Shown here: positions 21,191 to 32,465 of the stretch, piece after piece
How the letters are laid out: each line of letters begins with the position of its first letter
Position numbering within the stretch: position 1 is the stretch's first letter
Assembly: GCA_036924285.1 (NCBI GenBank)
Contig: JAYKYS010000010.1
Span: forward strand, 7,502,001 to 7,566,000
Reading direction: 5' to 3'
Length of the DNA: 64,000 nucleotides
Source: Asterella californica
Lineage: Eukaryota > Streptophyta > Marchantiopsida > Marchantiales > Aytoniaceae
The notes under the pieces: generated by a model
The model's input: only the letters and a program-made list of their open reading frames with translations
The model's database searches: none
What the model was told of the DNA's origin: nothing
Program-made: the position numbers and the translations under genes

Positions 21191-22640
21191 AAATCTAAGC
21201 TAAAAATATGCAAGTATGTTGACGTTTAATCCAAAATCACTCGAATGAATCCTAGAACTTCTGACTTTTATAATGTTTGGAAGCTGGAGAGTAGAAGTCC
21301 AAGATTCGCCCTCTGTGTGCGTCAACAGGTCTACCACTTTGTGTCGGATCGTCAAATGTCAAGCATGCATTATGCGACGTCACCCAAACCTTAACGTCTA
21401 GTCATCTTTGTCCAATCAGCACCCACCATGTTAGTATCCTGTTCTGTCGATACTTTGCTCCGTCAGCGTCCTAGATGTCCCGTTAGTCCTCTTAGGCATC
21501 CCATCAGCGTCATGAAGCACGAAACCCTTAAAGTCGTAACTAATTGTAACTCCATCATCTTAGCTCCGTTCATGACGATAAAAAGGTCAATTTTGCAGTC
21601 AAAAATATATTTGGAACATGTCAATAAGATCTCATCCTAGAACCTTAGTTGAACATCATAGACAATCCACGACATAACATCATCCAAAAGAAAAAGTTTC
21701 AATTCGTGCAAGAGTAGCAGCATCCGGTTGTATAAAATCTCACAGCAAAAACTAATCTAACGTCAAGGGCCAAACCCACTGCTTATTTGACAAAGAAATC
21801 CTTTCTATAGAGCCTTAGAGCATTTACGATTGTATTTAAACTGACATTACTGGTTTATTGTTTTAAAAATTGGAGTAAGTTCTTTGTGTTTCAAACTTCC
21901 TTACTGCTAAATTTCACAATCAGCTCTGATCAAAGGTCAATAACGGACTCTCTTGGCATTTTTCTACGTTACCTCCGGAGGTACCACAGAAAATATCTAT
22001 GGTCTCTTGTTAAATTTAAAAATACAATTTTTTATATATTTTTTATCTTACATCCCAAAAAGCACCCGTGACAGAGTCTTCCTCTACACCAAAATACCGG
22101 TTTGTCAGATTTTTGCACTGAAACCCAAACAGTGATTTCTCAGTTTCTGAACCTATGCAGTGGCGTACAAAAATAAATTGATGATTAATAAAAATTAACC
22201 CATACAAAATTACAAAGAGAAAATACCAAAATGATTTATGATGCTTCATGGTGATAGTGGAGAGCCACCTTCGTTAGTTATAAATAATAAATGTTATTAT
22301 CTGTCCTTGGAATCTTCAGGAACAATGAGAGTCCATCATAGCGAGATTCAGATCAACGCATTTGTAGCGCATGCACTTCTAGTCGTACTCGCATGGGATT
22401 GAATCCACAATCTTGATCTTTTTCAAGGACCCTACAGTGATGTCATAGTTTCTCAAACTAATGCGCACTTAATTAAGTGCCAAGCGTTCGACAGGGAGCT
22501 TCTAAAACGTGCGACTAAGAGCTGCACGCTATTTCTTAAACCTCGAGGGAAGACGTTTTTTTTTCTAAGGCATTGACCATAAGTGTGCGACCAGAGGCTG
22601 CAAAGTAGTGCTCCAAGAACTCTAAGACCACGGCGTGCGG
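21191..22640. other. Non-coding, no gene recognised
   Basis: No supported feature. Near 22500-22640 GTGCGAC(T/C)A-AGAG-type phrases are repeated two or three times. Confidence 0.4.
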
Positions 22641-22654
22641 CCGCAACGTCAAAA

Positions 22655-22765
22655 TGAACACAACAGGGATTTAACCTAGGACCTCACCGTCCTATTCTCG
22701 AACTCTCACCACCACGCTGTCACGAGAGGATGACAAGATCCTCTCCCGCACAATAATAAAGTACT
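22655..22765 (-). mobile_element. Possible tRNA-derived SINE head (minus strand)
   Basis: Read on the minus strand, GTGGTGGTGAGAG (A-box-like, about 22701-22716) is followed by GGTTAAATCC (B-box-like with one deviation, 22667-22675). The layout resembles other tRNA-like heads in the window, but the boxes are imperfect, so this is tentative. Confidence 0.3.
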
Positions 22766-24039
22766 TCTACTTGATCTCCACATCTCCTGTCCGGATTTCT
22801 CTCTTGCCTATCCGGATTCGCGCGTGCTGCAATTAAGCTGACACGAGGGATGCTGCATTCATTTGAGAAACTGTGACATCACTGCAGGTTCTCTTTCTTA
22901 GACGACAGTAAGCTAAACCACTTGGGACATCGATATTTGGTTTAAGAGGGATGAGCAAGAGAACAAATTACATGTTGGATCTTCTAGAAAAAAAGTCATA
23001 AGGCATGTGAGTTACAGCATGCAACAAGAACCATAAGACTGGTATGCTTTCCTGTAAAAAAATTGATTTTCTATTAAGTTTAATCTATCACCTAACTCTT
23101 TTTGTCTGAAAAATTAAGCGATAAATAAACACCTTTGCATATCCCCTTTTTCTAACGTGGAAGAGGTAAACATACAAAGATAATATGCATCCAAAGTGCA
23201 AATATAGTTGGCAGAAGAAGAAGACAAGTGCGCAAAAAAACTCAACAATCCCAGTTGCACTTAGTACATCTCTCATATTCTCGTGAGTATTGATTATTTC
23301 TTTACCTGGGTTTTCCTGCAGCCTTATCACTAGGTGACGTCACATATCTATGTGATTTTTAGGAATTATAATTTATTTATTTTTCAATATAATAATTAAA
23401 ATAATTAACTATAACATCTAGCTAAAAAAACATGTTAGATAGTTAAATCTATACAAAGAAAGGAATTTGTTGTAGCTAGGAGATATCACGATAAAATCCC
23501 GATTTACAAAGCAAGACGAGTTTAGATCAGTCTGAGTATAGAAATGTGAGATGCTAGACGAGGTAGGAGTGGATATGTCTCTACACGTGATGTTTCATCT
23601 TCTATTTGTATATGAAGCTGTAGGATGTTAGATAAAGTTGGAGAGTATAGTAGAGTTGCTAGAGCATTGCATCTTTTATCACTAGTCTGTCTTACTGAGA
23701 AGACGGTCATTTTGTTGTATTTTCTTCACCCCCACTGAGTGACCTCCGTATAACTTGAGGTTCAAGACTATGAACTTGAAGCGGGATTATGTTCCAAAAG
23801 CTTTGTTTGCCCATGCCTCGTATACAACTCCACATCTATCTTCATGAGGTCTGTCTGGGAGGATCTACGAGCACCTACAAGATTATTTTCTGACATTAGA
23901 TCTTTCTAACGATTTAACAGAGCTTTTTCAGATCTCGGTATCAATAGCTCAGAGACATATTTCTCATTCTATAGCTCAAGTATTGAGGATAGCTAGACTT
24001 TTGACCATGACGAAGGATGACAGAAAGATTTGATCGATA
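22766..24039. other. Non-coding or undetected upstream LINE sequence
   Basis: A degraded P1 palindrome lies at 23077-23130 (AGTTTAATCTATCACCTAAC facing AAGCGATAAATAAAC). From about 23700 the plus strand may already be part of the LINE relic downstream, but I find no reverse transcriptase YADD-type motif. Confidence 0.35.
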
Positions 24040-25470
24040 CATTGATCATAATCTTAAGGTTCAGATTACGGAATTATGGATTAGTCAATGTTTTCATTCA
24101 TTTATGAACAAATTGACTAGAGCTGAATTCCTGACTTTATTAGAACAAAGAATTATCAACACTCAAAGACATCTTAGGACCAGATATCTTTGAGTGTGTG
24201 GTAGAACCTCTCGCACGTAGACAGACATCATTGTCAATACCATGTGGCAAGATGGGTTTGCTATCTATGGATGACATTGGTATGACAGCCTTTCTAGATA
24301 GTTTGACCCTCTCAACACTTTGGCTCTATTGTCATTTCTTCATGCGAGATAGACTTATTCTGGAGAGCTATGTGAGAGAAGGTGGATGATGGTTCTTATC
24401 CACTACAGATGTGTCTTTGTGAGACAAGAGATAGTTTGACTCTTGAAACACGTGAGACACATCCACGATTTGATATTTTAGCTTCTGATGGATCATATGA
24501 TTGCAATCATCTCTGACGGTGACTATCCATCTAACGAGATACTAGAGCTCGACTATGTCTTGTTCGAACAAGGACTCAAGCTCTTGGCTCATAGCTCAAT
24601 CTTGTTTAGAGTGTATTGATTTGCATCGACTATCTTCTCTACAATGATGAGGTTTCGCTTATGCTTGGTCCAACCTGTTGCTTCGACATTCTTCACATGC
24701 GAGTGTGATGTCTTGCTCAACACCTCGGGTTGACACCTTGCTCGTTGTCTTCACGATGAAAAGTGGATAACTACTCATGATGTCATCAAGGACATTGTGT
24801 TTGCTATAGCACAAGAGAAAGGTTACATGACATCAAGAGAGTGATGGTATGTCCTTCATACAAGATCAGTGAGAGTTGACTTTACATGATAAAGGAGGAT
24901 CATGTCTCAGTGATAGATGTGATTGTCACGGATTCGATAGGAGACTCGGTGGCAACACAAGTGATCACCCATCCTTCAAGATGTGATGCAGACGTGACGG
25001 TAGTGAATAAAAAGGTATGCAAGAGGGACATCGTTTCATCTCCTAGCCTTGGATATATATGGCTCGTCAGCCTCGGAGTTTGATGATTTCATTTGAGATT
25101 GTGTCAGAGCTCATCATGAGAGACGTCAAAGGACCACTTTCTCTTTCTCTTTGCACTGTGTTCTTTAGATAACATGTTTCAATTGCTCTACAGAGATTTT
25201 TAGCAGCGCGGTCCACTTGAGAGCAATTACAGTAGACAATGCTACTTCTCATGCACATGTTGTATGCAGGAGTTTTGATTTACCAGCGTTTGACATTTTA
25301 AGAATGATAGACAGCTTTAGAGCTACAGATAACGAGACTTAGCTCCGATGTTCTTCCTCACTTCAGGAGGTGGTTGCTTGGCTCTTCGGTTCTCTCTTTC
25401 CCTTGTACGGCTTGATGAGGACTTCCCATCCTTTCTCTATTCACTTCGTTGAGTTGTTCGTAGTTTCTGC
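24040..25470 (+). pseudogene. LINE relic with restriction-like endonuclease (RLE) domain
   Basis: A decayed C-terminal part of a non-LTR retrotransposon polyprotein on the plus strand. A segment at 24198-24389 has SLSIPCGKMGLLSMDDI and an AFLDSL phrase, typical of the region after the reverse transcriptase core. Downstream (24697-24880) comes a C-x-C...H-x3-C knuckle, then THDVIKDIVFAIAQEKG and a SRE phrase. After a frameshift follow RVDF and VSVIDVIVTD, the arrangement of the PD-(D/E)xK nuclease of RLE-type LINEs. Several stops (TGA, TAA) and frameshifts interrupt it. The tail at 25214-25465 is shared with the truncated copy at 12727. Which RLE clade it belongs to is not decided. Confidence 0.55.
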
Positions 25471-26124
25471 ATATATCCACTTCATCTTCATGTCAAGAGT
25501 GGAATCAAATTAAAATATATGCAACCTCTACTCAGTATGTTCTAGAAGATAGGATATCTTTTACCTTTACAATATTATATGACAAAACTTAGGAAAACAC
25601 AATAAAATATAGCAAACACAAGGATGATTTCACGCTACATGAGCCAAAAAGTTCCGTGACACCTTCCGTAGTTTTTATAGCTTAACTTTTAACCGTTAAT
25701 GGGCAAATATGTTTTAGATTTGTTTTTATTTGTTATATTTAGTTTTTAAATATTTATAGAAAAATAGCATTAAATATGTAGAATTTTTCTTGATCACACT
25801 TCACTGTATTAGTAGGGTTTATAACACCTCTTTTAGCAATATATTGTTTTATCACACCTATAACTAACAAGCAACCAAAAAAAACCAATATTTTGCCATA
25901 TCATATGACATTAATATCTTCATAGATCGTTTACCGATTTACTACATTCTATCACCCCTTCGTAAAAAGCAACCTGGGCCTCATACCACACTGTAACCAT
26001 AGTCTTAGAAAAATCAATTCGCTTCCAAAAAACGCAACTTTTCACTAATCTATAAAAGAAAAATCTCAATAAAATAAGCCAAATCACATTATGTTATCTC
26101 TGAATAAAAATGAACTTGAGTTTC
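25471..26124. other. AT-rich non-coding DNA
   Basis: No recognised feature. Confidence 0.4.
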
Positions 26125-26225
26125 ATCGAGATAATGCACTGCACGCAGTGAGCTTACCAACATAAACACATTGCTCGAGGACGGCTTATACATGTAAGCC
26201 TGCATTAGCTTGTGTGAAATACATC
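26125..26225. repeat. Dispersed repeat family R1, copy 3
   Basis: Contains ATAATGCACTGC-ACGCAGTG, ATTGCTCGAGG, GGCTTATACATGTAAGCC and GTGTGAAAT, matching the order of the block at 1-275. The GGCTTA...TAAGCC part forms a small hairpin. Confidence 0.55.
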
Positions 26226-27203
26226 GCATGAATTTTTGTAATGGCTGTATGTTTCTAGCACTTTCTTCATTTGTATCAATCTTTAACGTTCGTAATTTAA
26301 TTAATTAACATAAAGCATAATTAGTATCATATACAGTAATTTTGACAACACTTAAATACACTAAAACTCGTCTTTCGTTTGTCGTTAGAATATCAGCTTT
26401 GCAGTTTTTAACAAGACATCCGCTCTCGTAACTTTTAGCGAAAGTTCAGTTTTTTTCTCGTTCAATTCTTGACTGAATTTCCCTGAAATGGAGTTTCTAA
26501 AACTGATATTCCAATATTCAAAGAAGGTTAAGATTTGTTTCACGATTTTAAGCAGATAATATTGTGAATATTGACACCATACAACATATATCATAAAATT
26601 CTTTCCTCGTAATTGTAGTTTAGCATAAACATTAAGATTCGAATATTTGTTATATTTTACATTTGTATAGTGTAGATTTAAAAGAATTAAGACCACACCG
26701 CAATTAGTACGATACACACTAACTATGCACTCATAATAATTAAATATATATATTCTAAGCGAGGAACTATTCTGACGTGGTTACTGTGTAATAACATGAT
26801 TGAGTAACTTTCTTGGTGTACTCGGTTCAGGACTAACATGGTTTGCCGCAATACGAGAGCAACTGGATTACAAGGTCATCGTTACGCACGGGCGAAATGT
26901 CACGGGCAGGAGAATGAACTTTTTCTCTATGAGTTTTACGTTGTGTATTACATGAACTTAATCCACGGGCAGCAGCATAATCCACTCCTTCGGACAGTAA
27001 GTAAAGCGTCTCAAACCTCACCTTGTAAAAGTGAACACGAAATTAGAGTTTAAAGCCATTAACCTCGATTGTAAAACAATGCCAGAGATTTCAGATTTTA
27101 CACAAACGTCTATTGGAAAGTTTTAAACGAGTGTGAGAAAATGATTTTAAATATCCATTCTAAAAGTTTATTACAGGATATCTCAAGAGGTATTGTTCTC
27201 TTT
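26226..27203. other. Non-coding, no gene recognised
   Basis: A 110-codon minus-strand frame (26385-26717) is AT-rich and matches no family I recognise. Nothing else is supported. Confidence 0.4.
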
Positions 27204-27310
27204 ACATCCAAAATTACATAAAATCTTTTGTGGGGAAGACGATGGAAAACATTTTACGAGGTGAGGTTCAAGACCCTTTAGTAACTTTCATCCCTAATCC
27301 ATGCTCTCGA
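27204..27310 (+). repeat. Family Q repeat (ACATAAAATC...), single copy
   Basis: TTTACATCCAAAATTACATA is followed by AAATCTTTTGTGGGGA and then GAGGTGAGGTTCAAGACC. The same order occurs four times at 44400-44960. Confidence 0.55.
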
Positions 27311-27612
27311 TGTGGGATTATGTTAGAAAACTCAGCTCATGACAATAAAATCAATCATTTTGTCATGTCTTTCATTATGTCATTACCTTTTACCATGACT
27401 AAATATCTTTATTTTTTAAATAATTTTAATAATAAAATATGAGTCAGGTACATGTTAGGAAAGTTGAGTTTGTCGTCTAACATCTCAGTAACATGACAAA
27501 GTGATTGATTTCACAATCAATAGTCAATCATAGGTGTGATTGAGCAATACATGTTAAGGAGAGTCTAATCAAATGCAACTAATTTATTAGAGGTGTGATC
27601 AAGCAAATTTGG
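27311..27612. mobile_element. Mutator-type family M-like element, left end missing
   Basis: The interior aligns with 62640-62830: GACTAAATA(T/C)CTTTA, TTTTAATAATAAAATA, ACATGACAAA(G/A)TGA and TCACA(A/G)TCAAT. The right end has GAGGTGTGATCAAGCAAATT as in other family members. No matching left terminus precedes it, so it is a partial copy. Confidence 0.55.
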
Positions 27613-27628
27613 GATACTACATATATTT

Positions 27629-28055
27629 CAGAAATTTACTTTATTCCACCCTTGATACGTTTGTCGGACTTGACTCCACCCTCGGTGAGGAGTGAGCGCT
27701 CGCCGCGCCTGGAAAGCATAGCGGAATCAGAGAAAGCGAAGTATGAGTAGAGGCTGGCTTACTGATAATTTCGGTTAACTTTGCATTACTTGATCACACG
27801 CATGACTGACTAGAGCAGGTTCAATAGGTCAAAATGCCATGTCGTCAAAAACTCAAACTACATGTTAACCGCCCGTCATGTATCTGCATAAAAAATTTAA
27901 TTTAAAATGTCTTTACAACATATTATCTCTATTTGTCTTAATGCAGTGTTTTAACATGTTGTTTTCCGTAAAGGGTGTGGTAAAGTAATGCAAAGTTAAA
28001 AGAAGTGGGGTCAAGTCAACCAAAAGTATTAAGGGTGGGGTCTAGTAAATTTCTG
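27629..28055. mobile_element. Inverted-repeat element family N, copy A
   Basis: Inverted termini CAGAAATTTACT...CCACCCTT are matched at the right by AAGGGTGGGGTCTAGTAAAT then TTCTG. Inner arms carry TAACTTTGCATTACTT at the left and its complement AAGTAATGCAAAGTTA at the right. The core includes AGCAGGTTCA(A/G)TAGGTCAAAATG shared with copy B. It is 427 bp and non-coding. I found no adjacent target duplication, so the superfamily is unproven; the TTGATCACAC words suggest a relation to family M. Confidence 0.65.
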
Positions 28056-28605
28056 CAGGCAGGGCATTATCCTATACATATAGTATCAGCCTATACGTAT
28101 TGTACAGTAATGAACTTCTGCTCTTCATTCTTCTTCCACATGATTCTCCCTTCCTTCAAGGCCCACGTTATTCTCGTGCACTTGCTCCTATCCAGCATGA
28201 TTTTGGTTTTCTCTTGGCGTATCTCTCTCGGGTTTCAAGCCTCATTCGCCCGCTCTCCTACTGTTTGCATATCGAGGGAAAGGAAATCGAGAGGATCTAA
28301 TTACATTCCAAGAAAGTGTATCATACATTATTCTACCTTGATTAGATAAATATTACTTTGAAAGGACTTCTTTTTACATAAATGGGATATCCAGTATTTT
28401 AATACATATTTTAAATAAAATTATTTTTTTGTTTTTCTTTCCTATAATTTTTGGAATATGTATGAAGTTTTAAAATTTTAAAATACAACATTCGAATACC
28501 ATAAAAGACTTATCAGTAAATAAAATTTTGTAAAAACATAAAATATACAAGAAATTATGGTATAGTCTCATGTATATAGATAAATACAGAGGGTGAAAAT
28601 TAACA
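28056..28605. other. Spacer between family N copies
   Basis: Short frames of 114 and 66 codons (28005-28349) in different phases have no recognisable family. The rest is AT-rich. Confidence 0.4.
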
Positions 28606-28649
28606 AAAATTTACTTGACCAAATTTAGAGATGCAGTCAAGTAAATTTT
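28606..28649. repeat. 14-bp-arm hairpin at left edge of family N copy B
   Basis: Perfect arms AAAATTTACTTGAC (28606-28619) and GTCAAGTAAATTTT (28636-28649). It looks like the terminal sequence of family N present twice in opposite orientation. Confidence 0.75.
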
Positions 28650-29010
28650 CTTGACCATACCCGTAACAAATGTGTCGGACTTTACTCCTCCTTTCTTAAC
28701 TTTACATTACTTGATCACATCTTTGGATGACTATAGCAGGTTCAGTAGGTCAAAATGCATGTTATCAGAATGTGAGAAGTGGATGTTAGCCGTGAGTACG
28801 TATCTGCACGAAAAGTTCAATTTCAAAATACTTTTAGAACTTATTGTGAGCTCAGAGTATTTCTTATTTGTCTTAGTGCAGTTTCTTTACGTAGCAGTAA
28901 ACTTGCTGAACTTGCTATTGTCAGCAGGGGTGCAATCAATAACGCAAAGTTAAGTGAGGTGGAGTCAAGTCCGACAAACATATTAGAGATGTAATAAAAT
29001 AAATCTCTGG
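28630..29010. mobile_element. Inverted-repeat element family N, copy B
   Basis: Shares with copy A the words GTGTCGGACTT, AACTTTACATTACTTGATC, AGCAGGTTCAGTAGGTCAAA, GTATCTGCA and, at the right, AACGCAAAGTTAAGTG then AGTCCGACAAACAT. The termini are inverted relative to each other. The exact left edge is unclear because of the flanking hairpin. Confidence 0.6.
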
Positions 29011-30208
29011 AAAAAGAATCTAATGTGTGTCGGTTTACATAGAATGTGCGAGTCTAGCTTAGTTTAGAGAAGAAAAATGTAGCTAACGATTAAGATATAA
29101 GCTAAGATTTTCCAGAGAAATTACAATAACTCTAGTTCAAAGTGGTGTTAGATCTTCCAGGTGGAGTTTTGGATGTGGTTTTAGACATAAATTAAATTTA
29201 TTAACTTATAATAATCTAGACTATCGCAGTGTATTACTTTAATATTTAAACTGATCTGAATTATGACTTAAAGAGGGTGTTTAAAGAGCCTAAACAATCC
29301 TCCATTGACATGTTATATTACACTTTCAGATGTAGTCTTTTGTCTCTTATTCTGCATCATTTGTCACTTCTCACTCGTAATCATGACAAAAAGAAAATTG
29401 TGCTTAATAACAGAAGATACGATCTTCACTCTAAGACAAAAGTCTGACCCTGTAAAGATATATGAGGCGGGGAAGAAAGCACAACGGTCGGTTTTCCCTT
29501 TCGGAAAAGTAGGGATCCTTGCGTCCGGCTCCCGTGGAGTAGTCGTGACCGAGTAAATCTTGCTGACACAATCCAATACCGTATCTTAACCCGGACTGCA
29601 GTACAACTTTCTGGCCAGGATCTTCGCTGATCCGGAGGGAAAGTTACGTGGACATGAATGAATCAAGGCATTAAATGGGCGCTCCAACCTCGACTCGTAA
29701 ACTGAACCGTGTAATCGTGCGGTGTTAGACACGTCTGGACTGCAGCAAGTACAAGGTAATAGTTTACTAGGCCCCTGCGCAGTTTGTCCATCGTGTTCGG
29801 AGTTTGGAAACTGCGCTATCTTGCTAGGACCTTGACTTGTTGTCATGCAGGATGATATTTGATCATCATTATTTTAATAAGCGTTTCAAAGCTTGGGAAA
29901 AATATTCCCTTCACCAGGGAGTGAGAAGTTCTACCGGCAACTTTGTACATATAACGGATATGATGATCACTGCTTTTAGAAAGGGTTTGCAAAGTTAGCT
30001 GTGTCTTTTTGAATGATATTTGTTATTAAAGATAGTGCATTCGGCCTGGATATGAATGCTCCGTTCACAATTTTCTGCGCCTCATTGAAGTTTCATTGTA
30101 GTGGAGCAATTTTGAAATTGAGGGGAGCGAAGCTTGCACTTGTTATAGGTCATGGATATGGCGACCACATCCACCATTTGTAGTCCTAAAAGAGATAGAT
30201 TTGTTTAG
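29011..30208. other. Non-coding, no gene recognised
   Basis: GC-moderate patch at 29450-29850 with short frames on both strands. No family similarity seen. Confidence 0.4.
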
Positions 30209-31181
30209 AGTGATCGAGTTGATTCACAATTTGATAGAACTGAAAGTGTTATCAGTGTTACACTTCTTTATCCAAAGAGAAACGTGCAAGCAAACATGAC
30301 TCTGAAACAAGTCGAGCCATCGAAGACAAGAAGAATACGTTTGAATGCTTTTGACTATGACAAGATCGTCATAGTCAAAAGCAGTTATTTGAAAGATCCT
30401 GATAATTTTGATATATCTAGGTTAGATGATTTTCTTTTGGTCACTGGAGAGGAATTGCGGAAACGAGTGGTTTGATACATTGATATGTACAAAAAAGCAA
30501 GAGAACTAAAAGACAGGGCTGACGGAGGTGTGACTGAGACAAAAATGACTCATGGTGTTACTTTAGAAGGGAAGTTGAATTCTTGTTGTCCTCATTTCAA
30601 TCGTATGAACGTTGTATTTAGAAGCCGGATAGATCCTCTGGCAATATCTTCTATGAGTTTAGATGATTTGGATGGATCGGATGATCATGTTACCCATTTA
30701 GATGATGATGATCACATCGATGATTTTGAGTTTATTTATCAACTTTTTGACACATATCAACGGTCTGAAGTTTCATTCGAAGAAGAGTTGTACCATGCTG
30801 CATCTCTGCATGAAGACGGAGAGGAAGATGGTATTGGAAAGAGAAACAAGCTAGTAGAACAAGACAACGAGAGTATCATATCTGAGAAAGGTCTTGAAAC
30901 TCGACCTGCTTCAAATCTGCTATGAGTAATAAGGCTCATAGTTCTAACTGAAGAACTTTGGTTCTCTCAGTTTACAAAGAGAGCTTGAAAGACAAATCTG
31001 AAAAAGAAAAGTCTTTCTAGATTATAGGCGAGCATCTTTAGACGAGAAGAGAAAAGCTATAGATTTTTTAGAGAAAAAGGAAGTGAAGAAACTGAAAATG
31101 ACTCATTACATTGAATTGAGAAGAGGAGTAAGAGATATAGAAAAAATCAAAAGTGCTTTTGATTTCATCGATTCAGTGTAA
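30209..31181 (+). pseudogene. Trihelix (Myb/SANT-like) protein relic
   Basis: A plus-strand frame (first ATG at 30296) runs through an in-frame TGA at 30473 and continues in the same phase to 30925. The part around YKKARELKDRADGGVTE, HGVTLEGKL and CCPHFNRMNVVF is the helix pattern of trihelix/Myb-SANT-like DNA-binding proteins. It is followed by an acidic DDDDHIDDFEF tract. A basic, helical tail (DEKRKAIDFLEKKEVKKLK) reappears in another phase at 31029-31181 and ends at TAA, so an intron or frameshift lies between. The family includes plant transcription factors and the DNA-binding partners of PIF/Harbinger transposons; I cannot tell which. It is probably a pseudogene because of the TGA. Confidence 0.5.
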
Positions 31182-31455
31182 AATATTTTCTTATCATGAT
31201 AGAAGCAAAATGTTTCAAACTGATATCTCTGTTAACTCATTCGTTTTTCTACTCAAAATGAATGATTGTGCATACGGATATGAGAGGAATATGACACGAA
31301 GAGAAAAATCATATAATGTTTGCATATGAGAACTTTGAAAAGAAAGGGGGGAGAGAGAGAGACGTTTAAAAGAAGAGAGAGAGGGAAGAGGAGATGGAAA
31401 GAGAGGAGAGGAGATCCTTCGTAGAGTAGAAGAGCAGTTTAGAGTAGAAGAGCAG
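31182..31455. other. AG-rich non-coding tract
   Basis: GA-rich (GAGAGAGAG-type) sequence at 31345-31420 with no gene; the minus-strand frame here is translated CT repeat. Confidence 0.5.
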
Positions 31456-31625
31456 TTTTGTTCGATGTCAAGCGAAACATGGTTGTTTCGCTCGGTCTTG
31501 TTGAGAAACAAGCGGAATAGAACTGTCTTTTTGTCCAACTTAGACCAAAACACGGTTGTTTCGCTCGTCTTCCTCTTTGACTGAGCAAAACAACCCTATT
31601 TTGCTCGACTTACGAATGAAATAAT
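31456..31625. repeat. GCGAAAC/GTTTCGC hairpin cluster
   Basis: GCGAAAC (31472-31478) faces GTTTCGC (31485-31491), then variants TTGTTTCGCTCG, GAGCAAAACAA, ATTTTGCTCG and GAGTGAAATAGG follow through 31650. The vocabulary is the same as in the interior of the Mutator-type element at 6464-6621, here diverged and without the TTGATCA termini. Confidence 0.6.
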
Positions 31626-31959
31626 TCTTATTTTGTTCGTCGTCGAGTGAAATAGGCTACGTTACGCTCAAGTATGAGAGATACAGTTGACAATTTGAGA
31701 ATACGAGATTACACCTCGAACACAAGTCGAACACAAGTCGAGTGTCAAAAAGATATCTCATCAGAAGACTGAAGATTCTTTGTCCAATAGCTAAAAACCG
31801 ATTGTTTTAGGAGGAAAATTCTCTAATTCAAACTTACGATCAAAAGAAAATTACGGTTAGAGGAGAGAACTATCACGGTCAGTCCTACGGTTGTCTCAAG
31901 AGGCAGCCGTAAGACATTCAGCTGTGATCATAACTATGGACCGTGACAGAAGAATATAA

Positions 31960-32465
31960 TCAAAAGATTTCAGCTTTGACATGCCCTAATAGGAGGTGTC
32001 AAACTGCCATTGAAGAGAGAAGATATCTAATGCCAAGAAAGGAAAAAATTGTTATTTATCAACGGATATTTTGTCCTGAGCCATGTATCGCTTAGGCCGT
32101 TCTCTTTTTATTGCTCTATGTATCATTTTTTGACTTTTTATATGTTTTAAGATTATAGTGATTTTTTACCTACTGATATTACTTACGATTGAAACTGATG
32201 TCCGTAATGAACAAAGAATAAATTAGAGGCGTCCACGGGTGTTTCTTACGGTCACTTCTAGAGATATTTGTAGGATATGCCCACGGAGGCATGAATGCAG
32301 TCATAATAGTCACTCGTGGATGATGAATATTTGCAAAAAGTTCCAGCTTTGACACGTCCTAATAAGCATGTCAAACTACCGTGTCAAACCTCCATTTAAG
32401 AGAGAAGATATCTAACTTCCAGAAGAGAAAAAGCTGTAGTTTATTTGAAATGCAACTTTGTGTGG
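31960..32465 (+). repeat. Diverged direct duplication with AGCTTTGACA motif
   Basis: A block of about 125 bp beginning CAGCTTTGACATGCCCTAAT (31969) recurs as CAGCTTTGACACGTCCTAAT (32343). Both continue with GTCAAACT(G/A)CC, AAGAGAGAAGATATCTAA and ATCGCTTA. A shorter match lies at 32658, and single motifs near 2787 (inverted) and 9998. Confidence 0.6.

Noticed and set aside
31215..31553. 112-codon minus-strand serine/leucine-rich frame
   Set aside because: Translation of GA/CT repeat and the GCGAAAC hairpin cluster.
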